A stretch of 64,000 nt of DNA from Megaleporinus macrocephalus (taxonomy: Eukaryota; Chordata; Actinopteri; Characiformes; Anostomidae): the NCBI GenBank assembly GCA_021613375.1, contig CM038718.1, positions 43,146,666-43,210,665 on the forward strand, read 5' to 3'. A program made the position numbers and the translations under genes. Of this stretch, positions 19,899-29,838 are shown piece by piece. Within the stretch, counting starts at the first letter, position 1; every line of letters starts with the position of its first letter. A model generated the notes under the pieces. It made no database searches, was not told the DNA's origin, and saw nothing but the letters and a program-made list of their open reading frames with translations.

Positions 19899-22710
19899 GG
19901 ACTGCGGTTGGTGATGGTTTGGCGAGCTCGCTGCCCACAGCGCTCAAAGACCTGACTTGAGATGTTCTTGCTCTCTTTTTTGCACAGTAAGTCTTCATGG
20001 GATACGTCCATGGGGGTAGTGCTTTACACTGGAGGAAAAAGTGTCCAGCAGACTTCAAAGTGACAACGAAATGGGAACCAGTCGTCCTTGGACCTGGACT
20101 TACTGGACTGAATGAGGTTCTGCACTCTCCGTTTGGCTCCACTGGCCTGTGGCATCGATGGAGTGTTTTAAAAACTCACCAAATGAGCAAACTACGACAG
20201 TTGCCCTGGATTTTTGGTCCAATCCTTCATATTCTAATCCATTTCATCCTTCATTCCGAAGTCTATCAGGTTCTGCAGACCTTATCAGACTTGTAGCATC
20301 TCTTGTGCAATTCTTTACACATTGGAGTTGATGGTCAGCAGACTGTAGATTCTGGAATTCTGAACTCCATCAGACTCTGCTGACCTTACTGGGCCATCGT
20401 TGCTGGGCTGTATGAGATCCGTTCCATGAGATCTGAACCATGAGATTCCACATTTCTTCAAGCCCGAGTTTGCTGGATCTCTTGTGCAGTCCCTTACATT
20501 GAAGACAGTCCGGCAGACTGTACGATCTCTGTGGAATGGACAACAGTCAGTTTCTGATTCTAGGATTCCTATCCATGAGACTCTGCTGACCTTACTGGGC
20601 CATCATTGCTGGGTTTTGCATGGAAGACAACAACCAGCAGGCTTTGAAATGACAACGGAATGGGAAAACCACAATGGTGACCCTAGACTTGCTGGACTGA
20701 ATGAGATCCGTGGCATGAGATCCGAATGATACCAGGCTTGCGGGATCTCTTGTGCAGTCCCTTACGTTAAAGACAGTCCGGCAGACTGTACGATCTCTTT
20801 GAAATGGACAACAGTCGATTCCTGATTCTAGGATTCCTATCCATCAGACTCTGCTGACCTTACTGGGCCATCGTTGCTGGGCTGTATGAGATCCGTTCCA
20901 TGAGATCTGAATGAGATTCCGTACTTCTTCAAGCTCGGGCTTGCAGGATCTCTTACATTGAAAACAGTCCAGAAGACTGTACAATCTCTGCTGACCTTAC
21001 TGGGCCATCGTTGCTGGGCTGTATGAGATCCGTTCCCTGAGATCTGAACCATGAGATTCCGCACTTCTTTAAACTCAAGCTTGCGGGATCTCTTGTGCAG
21101 TCCCTTACATAGACAAAAGTCCAGCAGACTGTACGATCTCTGTGGAATGGACAACAGTCAGTTCCGGATTCTAGGATTCCTATCCATCCAACTGTGCTGA
21201 CCTTACTGGGCCATCGTTGCTGGGCTGTATGAGATCCGTTCCATGAGATTCTGCACTTCTTCAAGCTCAGGCTTGCGGGATCTCTTGCACAGTCCCTTAC
21301 ATTGAAGACAGTCCCGGTAGACTGTACAATCTCTGTTGACCTTACTGGGCCATCGTTGTTGGGTTTTGCATGGAAGACAACAACCAGCAGGCTTTGAAAT
21401 GACAACAGAATGGGAAAACCACAATGGTGACCCTAGACTTGCTGGGCTGAATGAGATCTGTTCCATAAGATCTGAATGAGACCAGGCTTGCGGGATCTCT
21501 TGTGCAGTGCCCTACATTGAAGACAGTCCTGCAGACTGTATGATCTCTGTGGAATGGACAACAGTCAGTTCCTGATTCTAGGATTCCTATCCATCAGACT
21601 CTGTTAACCTTACTGGGCCATCGTTGCTGGGCTGTATGAGATCCGTTCCCTGAGATCTGAATGAGATTCCGCACTTCTTCAAGCTCAGGCTTGCGGGATC
21701 TCTTGTGCAGTCTCTTACATTGCAGACTGTACGATCTCTGTTGACCTTACTGGGCCATCGTTGCCGGGATGGAAGACAACAACCAGCAGGCTTTAACATG
21801 ACAACAGAATGGGAAAACCACACTGGTGACCCTAGACTTTCTGGGCTGAATGAGATCCGTTCCATGAGATCTGAATGAGACCAGATGATGCTGCACTTTA
21901 TCAATGCAGTCAAGCATCCTGCAGACATTCCAGTGAGTGTAGGACGGGAAGCCAACAATGATAGTTACCCTGGATTTGCAGTCCAGGATCTGGACTCCAT
22001 CAGGCATCAGTGCATTGTTTTGGGCTGAGGAAAGCATCTAGCAGAACAAGTACGATAGTACGATAAGAAACCAACAGTGACCCAAGACGTGTTGGAATGA
22101 GATCTGTTTCATCCTGGATTCCACATTCCATCAGGATCTGCTGACTTGGCCAGGCACTGGAGGAAACGTCCAGCAGACTGTGAAATGAGTGTGTAATGGA
22201 GAAAACGGCAATAGTAAATGACTCTGGACTGAACAAAGACTTTTGCTTCTCGAATTCTGCACCTTATTAGGCATCAGTGCAGCCTTTTACACTGGAGGGC
22301 GTCCACCAGGCTGTAGAATGGCATATCAACAATGATGGTGGCCTTGCTGGACTCATTGAGATCAGTGCTTTACAGTTGGGAATACATCCAGCACACATTA
22401 ATATGACTATATAATTAAAACTCACATGGTTCTGGACTTGCCGGAGGTACTTGCCTGGGGTCCTTCCCTAAAGTTCTTGCAGCTTTAACAAAGGATACAC
22501 CTTCCACCACACTTCAGAATGCCTGGCGGACTCTGGAGTTTCTTCTGAGGTCCAAGTCCATCCATCAGGCTCTACTGAGCTTACCAGGCTTGTGGAATCG
22601 GATCAGTGCAATTCCTGACACTGGAGGCAGCGTTCACGGGACTGTGCAAGAACTTCGGGACAGAAAATAAAATGGCCCTGGGCTCAATGAAGTCCATACC
22701 TTCATAGATT
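19899..22710 (+). repeat. wnt7a 3' flank / probable 3' UTR built of a degenerate tandem repeat
   Basis: From about 20030 to 22700 the same words recur at irregular steps: CTGACCTTACTGGGCCATCG, TTGCTGGGCTGTATGAGATC, CGTTCCATGAGATCTGAA, TTCTTCAAGCTC, GCTTGCGGGATCTCTTGTGC, CAGTCCCTTACATTGAAGAC and CAGACTGTACGATCTCTGTG. The best copies lie at 20380-21900, with composite units of roughly 150-350 bp. Outer copies are weaker (CAGGCATCAGTGCA near 22000 and 22270). Possible polyadenylation signals are ATTAAA at 22414-22419 and AATAAA at 22666-22671. If the second is used, the 3' UTR would be about 2.8 kb and mostly repeat. Extent of the transcript is inference. Confidence 0.7.
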
Positions 22711-23700
22711 CCGCGCTCCACCAGGCTCCGTCGGCTTTTTATTAGGCCGGCGGCGGCGGCGCAGCATGGGCGAGTCTGGAGCTGCCTGAAATGTGTCTAA
22801 GCTACTAGACTTTTCTCCTCCCTTGATCGATGTTAGACTGAAAATGATAGGCGGTGCGCACCTTGGTGTGTGGGACATTGCATGATTGGCACGCGCGGAT
22901 GCCGACAATTCATTTAAAGGAATTTTATTTATTTATTAAGCGAGCTACTGTCGTCTGTCGTGCTACGGAAAAAACGAGGACGCTCATAGTGAAGCCTGCA
23001 TGTCTATGAAATTAGATTCACACTGGAACCTGGAAATGCTTCCTGCGTTGGTGGCGCGTTGTAGCATTGCGTGTCCACCGGTTTTAGGAATGGCGTTGCA
23101 ATTCCCCTTCTTTGTTTTGCTGCTAGTCTGGAGAATCACGTGTGGTATGATAGTGAAAAGTGAAAAAGGAGCAACTACTGATTACAAGCTTAATTTGGGC
23201 TGGAATAGTGATATTCCCAGACAAATGGAATTTACACTGAAAAGAATTGGTCAGAGAATATATTTTGTAAAAGAGTATTTTTATATGAATGTTTTATTTA
23301 TACTTTCTGTTCATAGTGCTCACTTGTGCATGGCCTCTGAACCTGGCTATGCGATAGTTATGGAATAATGGGTGACATTAACATGGTTATACCTGAAGAT
23401 GGTCATTAAAATCAAACATATGCATTCCACTCATGTACCGTGTCTTGGGAACATCTGCCACAGCCTTCTAGAGCTGCCCTGCTAAGTTCCAACACATGCA
23501 CATTCACCATTCACTCCTTGGTCCATATAATGCATGTATAGAGTCTACGCTGTGGTTTTAAATTAATTGTTTCTGTCATTAAACCAACATATTTACATAT
23601 TTATATTACATATATATCACAAATACAGGGCCCAGTCACCTGGAAGTGTTATAAGGAGTGTTACGGCTTGAACTGCTGAATGAGGCACATAGCTCATTTG
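22711..23700. other. intergenic, no supported gene
   Basis: A GC-rich patch with GGCGGCGGCGGCG at 22746 is followed by AT-rich sequence. The open frame 23000-23368 (122 codons, one hydrophobic stretch) is the least repeat-like long frame downstream of wnt7a. It has no recognisable domain and no splice or promoter context, so I do not call it a gene. Confidence 0.4.
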
Positions 23701-23704
23701 CATA

Positions 23705-23925
23705 TCCAAAGAAAAACATGCATCTCTATTTTTCTCAATTTTTATTTTTCAACATCTTTCGAACATGACAGCTGCTCTTTATATCCTCTGAAAATTTCAT
23801 GATGAATGGACCAATAGACATGCTCCAAAATAGCTCGGAAACTATTCTGGTACCATTGACTTACATTGAAAGTTAAGACAGTTTTTGGTCTCTCCTGTAA
23901 AGTTGAATTTTAGAGATGCTTGATA
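23705..23925 (-). mobile_element. MITE-family copy (reverse), near complete
   Basis: TCCAAAGAAAAACATGCATC at the left matches the inner terminal repeat. Then come GACAGCTGCTCTTTATATCC, AATGGACCAATAGACATGCT, ACCATTGACTTACATTGAAA and TTTTTGGTCTCTCCTGTAAA. Confidence 0.8.
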
Positions 23926-25440
23926 TATTAGTCTTAAAGGAACAGTAAGGTTAATGTTTAAGGTTTATTTATTTCTATGCCCAAAGCAGAAAATCAGGGT
24001 CCAAGCCACTAATGAGTGTCGCCAGGGACAACCTGCCTTAGAGTAAGGAACCTCAAAGAAGCCACACTCAAAAACGGGAACCCATCTTATTCTGTTTAAG
24101 CCAAATATGCATTTTATTCATTTACACTTTTAAATCTCTTCAAATGAACATGAAATTTCTCTGGAATGCTAATCCAGGTCGTTCCAGTTCTGGTTTCTAC
24201 ATATAAAACATCTTATTTGTCAGTATTGGTATCAAACGTACATGGAAAATCAAAGGTGGGCATTGGCCAATAATTTCCATATTGGTGGGTCAAAAGAAAC
24301 AGCCCAAAGTTACTATTGTGTGTACAGTCGTATGCAAATGTTTGGGGGTCTCGGTCCAATGAATTCATGCTTATGTGGGAGTAAAATGAGTGCCAAAAAT
24401 GTAGCCTGTGCAAATACTACGGCACATTTATGTTTTTATTATTAAAATGAATATGAATTGGTGAATAAATAGAAATGTACACCAAAATTCCCAGAATAAT
24501 TTTAATATTTATTAACTTTGGCATATCTTTCTTTTCTATTTCACCTAATTTTACATAGAAAAACAGGTCATTCGACGTGCCCAGTTTAAAAATACTAGCT
24601 GCAATTTATGTTGTGCCCATATTTCATGACAAGTGTGCAAGTTTAAATGGTCTAAAATTACTTTTAGAATCTGTTGTTACACTAACTTACTTAGAAAGTT
24701 AATGAGAGATTTTTTTATTTAAGTAGTTAAAGCAACACTATGTTGGATTTGGGGATTTGGAGACCTCTCTGGTGGAAATGAGTAATTACATGCAGCGTGT
24801 GGAAGAACATAATATGGTTCGGAACCCCACAAGTGGCCGAATCAGACTTTTTGCGATCACGTTAAAATAGAATTCAAAGAGAACTCAGTCAAATCTTAGC
24901 TGAGTGAAGGATTATAATGTTAATTTTGCATTTAAGACCTGAACATCCAGCCGGACCTTCTTTTTGAGCCTGCGCGTGTGACGTTGATTTGTAGACGTAC
25001 GCCGTGGTCGGAAAACTCCCGACAAATCCCTCGCGGAGCCTCTGATTTGATTATTTCAGGCTTTACTGGGCGCCTCACAGCAGCATGTACTCATCATAAT
25101 GCTAATACAAAACTCAGTGCTGCTGTACGGAGGTTACGGCTTCCACTCAGGGTAATGCGGCAGCGCTAGCTCAGCAGAGATGAGGTTTGAGTCTGGTTCA
25201 GAAAGTGTCAAGACGAGGACTTGCCTTTGTGGGAGGGCCAGGGCCTGTCGAGTGATTAATGGCGTTAACTGTCCACTCCATTCAACCCTAAACTGCCTGT
25301 TGCTACAACAACTCTGCCAGGGAGCCACAAAATGTAAGCGAGTCTCCAAGTGGGGACAGTTCATCCATTAGCCAAACCAAAAAAAAGAAGAAAAGAGAAC
25401 AGTGTGGAGCAGTGATTACATGCTTGGTGCCTTAAAGACC
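23926..25440. other. intergenic, nothing identified
   Basis: Mostly AT-rich. The part 24960-25370 is more GC-rich with several CpG dinucleotides. No domain is recognisable in its short frames. Confidence 0.4.
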
Positions 25441-25554
25441 CCAAATAAAGGTGGAAAGAATTAGGGATGGGGCGATATCGCTGACTTTCATGATTCTGAT
25501 ACTTTAAAGTGTTTCTGTCTTTGTTTCTAGTTTAAAACTCAGTAATTTTTTAGG

Positions 25555-27430
25555 TTTTCCGTTCAGTATGTATCTGGGACTGCTGGCTGCCTGCACTACT
25601 TCTTCACTACTGCACTGTGGGAGCAGAGGAAGGTAGGCGGAAGGAAAAGTAGTTCCTATAGTAACATAATTATTTAGGACCAGTATGTATCTGGGACTGC
25701 TGGCTGCCTGCACTACTTCTTCACTACTGCACTGTGGGAGCAGAGGAAGGTAGGCGGAAGGAAAAGTAGTTCCTATAGTAACATAATTATTTAGGACCAG
25801 TATGTATCTGGGACTGCTGGCCGTCTGCACTACTTCTTCACTACTGCACTGTGGGAGCAGAGGAAGGTAGGCGGAAGGAAAAGTAGTTCCTATAGTAACA
25901 TAATTATTTAGGACCAGTATGTATCTGGGACTGCTGGCTGCCTGCACTACTTCTTCACTACTGCACTGTGGGAGCAGAGGAAGGTAGGCGGAAGGAAAAG
26001 TAGTTCCTATAGTAACATAATTATTTAGGACCAGTATGTATCTGGGACTGCTGGCTGCCTGCACTACTTCTTCACTACTGCACTGTGGGAGCAGAGGAAG
26101 GTAGGCGGAAGGAAAAGTAGTTCCTATAGTAACAATTATTTAGGACCAGTATGTATCTGGGACTGCTGGCTGCCTGCACTACTTCTTCACTACTGCACTG
26201 TGGGAGTAGAGGAAGGTAGGCGGAAGGAAAAGTAGTTCCTATAGTAACATAATTATTTAGGACCAGTATGTATCTGGGGCTGCTGGCTGCCTGCACTACT
26301 TCTTCACTACTGCACTGTGGGAGCAGAGGAAGGTAGGCGGAAGGAAAAGTAGTTCCTATAGTAACATAATTATTTAGGACCAGTATGTATCTGGGACTGC
26401 TGGCCGTCTGCACTACTTCTTCACTACTGCACTGTGGGAGCAGAGGAAGGTAGGCGGAAGGATAAGTAGTTCCTATAGTAACATAATTATTTAGGACCAG
26501 TATGTATCTGGGACTGCTGGCCGTCTGCACTACTTCTTCACTACTGCACTGTGGGAGCAGAGGAAGGTAGGCGGAAGGAAAAGTAGTTCCTATAGTAACA
26601 TAATTATTTAGGACCAGTATGTATCTGGGACTGCTGGCCGTCTGCACTACTTCTTCACTACTGCACTGTGGGAGCAGAGGAAGGTAGGCGGAAGGAAAAG
26701 TAGTTCCTATAGTAACATAATTATTTAGGACCAGTATGTATCTGGGACTGCTGGCTGCCTGCACTACTTCTTCACTACTGCACTGTGGGAGCAGAGGAAG
26801 GTAGGCGGAAGGAAAAGTAGTTCCTATAGTAACATAATTATTTAGGACCAGTATGTATCTGGGACTGCTGGCCGTCTGCACTACTTCTTCACTACTGCAC
26901 TGTGGGAGCAGAGGAAGGTAGGCGGAAGGAAAAGTAGTTCCTATAGTAACATAATTATTTAGGACCAGTATGTATCTGTGACTGCTGGCTGCCTGCACTA
27001 CTTCATTATTGCACTGTGGGAGCAGAGGAAGGTAGGCGGAAGGAAAAGTAGTTCCTATAGTAACATAATTATTTAGGACCAGTATGTATCTGGGACTGCT
27101 GGCCGTCTGCACTACTTCTTCACTACTGCACGGTGGGAGCAGAGGAAGGTAGGCGGAAGGAAAAGTAGTTCCTTTAGTGACATAATTATTTAGGACCAGT
27201 ATGTATCTGTGACTGCTGGCTGCCTGCACTACTTCTTCACTACTGCACTGTGGGAGCAGAGGAAGGTAGGCGGAAGGAAAAGTAGTTCCTATAGTAACAT
27301 AATTATTTAGGACCAGTATGTATCTGGGACTGCTGGCCGTCTGCACTACTTCTTCACTACTGCACTGTGGGAGCAGAGGAAGGTAGGCGGAAGGAAAAGT
27401 AGTTCCTATAGTGCAATAATTATATAAGGC
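25555..27430. repeat. 117-bp satellite, about 16 copies
   Basis: The unit CAGTATGTATCTGGGACTGC, then CTGCACTACTTCTTCACTAC, GGAGCAGAGGAAGGTAGGCG and GTAACATAATTATTTAGGAC repeats with a 117-bp step (starts at 25564, 25681, 25798, 25915 and onward). Copies differ by only a few bases, chiefly GCTGCCTG versus CCGTCTG in the middle, so the array is young or homogenised. 117 is divisible by three, so the minus strand stays open for long stretches (25504-26064 and 26075-27487) as a 39-residue repeat. A unit short by two bases near 26130 breaks the frame. The differences are largely amino-acid changing, which argues against coding. Confidence 0.97.
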
Positions 27431-28520
27431 AGCAGTTAGTTTTCTATTTTGAGTTTTCATTGAGAGATAAGATGCATATCCACCCAACTGAGTAATGTTT
27501 AGGTTTTATGTCCAGTATGTATCTTGGACTGCTGGTTGCCTGCACTACTTTTTAGGTAGGTGGAAGGAAAAGTAGTTCCTACTGTACATCATTATTGTTA
27601 GAGTTTGCATTGACGCATAGATGCATATCCACCCTACTAAATAATAAAAATTGAATGAAATTTATATTTTTTAAAACCAGATTTGATTTCTAAACACAAT
27701 GGATCTGCGACATCAATATTAAGGTATCCATCCGCATGTCCCTATTAAGCACGTGCACGTAAAATGTGTGATATTGGGAATCACCTTTAAGATGGTCTAG
27801 AACAATGATGAGCTTTACTTTAGATCTAAATATTTGTTTGTGTTCAGTATGCATCTGGGACTGCTGGCTGCCTGTACTACTTCTTCACTACTGCACTGTG
27901 GGAGCGGAGGAAGGAAGGCGGAAGGAAAAGTAGTTCCTATAGCACATCATTATTTAGGGCAGCAATTTGTTGGTTTCCATTGAAATATAGAATACATATC
28001 CACCCAACTCAGTAATGTTTTGGTTTAATGTCCAGTATGTATCTTAAACTGCTGGCTGCCTGCACTACTTTTTAGGTAGGCGGAAGGAAAAGTAGTTCCT
28101 ATAGCACATCATTATTTAGGGCAGCAATTTGTTGGTTTCCAATGAAATATAGAATACATATCCACCCAACTCAGTAATGTTTAGGTTTAATGTCCAGTAT
28201 GTATCTTAGACTGCTGGCTGCCTGCACTACATTTTAAGTAGGCGGAAGGAAAAGTAGTTCCTATAGCACATCATTATTTTTTTGAGTTTTCATTGATGCA
28301 TAGATGCATATCCATCCTACTAAATAATAAATCAATGAAATTGATATTTTAAAACCAGATTCGATTCCTAAAAGTAAACACAATAAATATCTGCGGTATC
28401 AATATTTAGGTATCCATCCGCCTGTCCCTAGTAAGCATGTGCAGAAGAAAAGAGTGATATGGGGAATCGCTTTAAAGATGGTCTAAAACAAAGATGAGCT
28501 TCACTTTAGATCTAAAGGAG
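27431..28520. repeat. diverged relatives of the 117-bp unit and a duplicated flank
   Basis: Single or partial 117-bp-like units occur near 27511, 27844, 28033 and 28195, separated by segments with GAATACATATCCACCCAACT. A larger segment, containing GGTATCCATCCGC, AAGATGGTCTA and CACTTTAGATCTAAA, occurs twice (about 27655-27835 and 28340-28520). Together with the lead-in GGGATGGGGCGATATCGCTG near 25465, this looks like a dispersed element inside which the 117-bp array grew. Confidence 0.7.
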
Positions 28521-29139
28521 GGTCGGAATTCATTCAGCTGAAGTTACACCCGAGACATTAACCCCTTTAAGTCGTGATTCGTCTTTAAGTCTGAAAGGAT
28601 GGTGTGCACTATTTTGCATCTCTGAGGCTTCGAAATGAGTCATCAGCTTCAGGCCCACTGAGGTCACCGGGAAGTTATTCTTAGCGTTGGGGGGGAATTC
28701 ACTGCAGGAATGAAGTTAATGATTAAGTGGGGCTCAATTTATAGTAAAAAGCTGAAGTTCCTCCACTCAGAGACTCCAGAGACTGAAGCGATATGAGACG
28801 CAGGCAGCGCTCAGAACCTCTGTTTGCCGACGCTGAAGCCGTACGGTTACAACAAAGCCTTCCTCGACCTTGTCATCCGGGAAGCTACTGTTTTGGTTCT
28901 TGTGTTTGACGAGCATGTGCGAGAGATCTTTTGTGTAGTAAAGAGATCAAGGAGATAGCAATTATATTCTTAGCAGTGTTTCTGTGTAAACAGAGACGTA
29001 TCGCTGCCAATGTAGACAATGTTTGATGTGTAGGTCGATCTGAAGCGGAGCCCTGTTTTTTGTTTGCTCCGACTACTGCATGACGTACCAGCGTCCTGAG
29101 TTGCTCTGACACCACAATTAGTTACATACATAGTCTACA
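28521..29139. other. intergenic, lower-repeat island
   Basis: Balanced composition and no visible repeats at 28540-28900, with AGTTAATGATTAAGTGGGGC and GATGTGTAGGTCGATCTG words. The latter, GATGTGTAGGT(C/T)GATC, also occurs at 32579 near another island. Candidate non-coding conserved DNA only. Confidence 0.35.
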
Positions 29140-29670
29140 TATGCTGGAATATTAAATCACTGTCCACTCACTGTCCACTCTATTAGACACTCCTACTACT
29201 TGCTGGTCCACCTTGTAGATGTAAAGTCAGAGACAGTAGCTCATCTGCTGCTGCACAGTTTGTGTTCCTCTAGTTCTTCATCAGTGGACACAGGACGCCG
29301 CTCACAGGACACTGCTGTCTGGATAGTTTTGGCTGGTGGATGATTCTCAATACAGCAGTGACACTGAGGTGTTTAAACACTCCAGCAGCAGCACCGCTGT
29401 GTCTGATCTACTCACACCAGCACAACACACACTACTAACACACCACCACCACGTCAGTGTCACTGCAGTGCTGAGAATGACCCACCTCCCTAATAGTATC
29501 TGCTCTGTGGTGGTCCTGTGGGGGTCCTGATCATTAAAGAACAGAGTAGTAAAGTATACAGAGAATCAGATGAACTACAGTCTGTAAGTGGAGCTCCTGT
29601 ATGGTCAGTGGAGCTGATACAGTGGACAGTGAGTGGAGCTCCTGTATGGTCAGTGGAGCTGATAACATGG
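29140..29670. mobile_element. fold-back element copy B (core plus 3' arm)
   Basis: Core CTATTAGACACTCCTACTAC and GATGTAAAGTCAGAGACAGT, then the second arm in inverted sense: AGCACCGCTGTGTCTGATCT, CACTGCAGTGCTGAGAATGA, CCACCTCCCTAATAGTATCT, CCTGTGGGGGTCCTGATCAT. It ends with only two copies of the 45-bp segment (AGTGGAGCTCCTGTATGGTC) that is expanded in copy C. The 5' arm is missing. Confidence 0.8.
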
Positions 29671-29838
29671 ATACAGTTTAGCCCCACCTATTCGCCCTGA
29701 AGTTATAAGGAGTGTTGTGGCGTAAACTGTTAAATGAGATACATCGCTTATTTGCATATGTTAGTCTTATATAAGCAACAGCCTGTTTAAATCTAATCTA
29801 CATTTTATTCATTTGCACTTAAATATATATATATATAT

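Noticed and set aside
23000..23368. A 122-codon + strand frame with a hydrophobic stretch, downstream of wnt7a
   Set aside because: No recognisable domain, no promoter or splice context and AT-biased second half. Kept as the most coding-like unassigned frame but not supported.
25555..27430. CRISPR-like regular array
   Set aside because: Units are continuous near-identical repeats with no variable spacers, and the genome is eukaryotic. The same holds for the other arrays.
25504..27487. Minus-strand frames of 186 and 470 codons with a perfect 39-residue repeat
   Set aside because: The 117-bp unit is divisible by three, so a stop-free frame is automatic. Differences between units are mostly amino-acid changing, there is no non-repeat extension, and a two-base deletion near 26130 breaks it.
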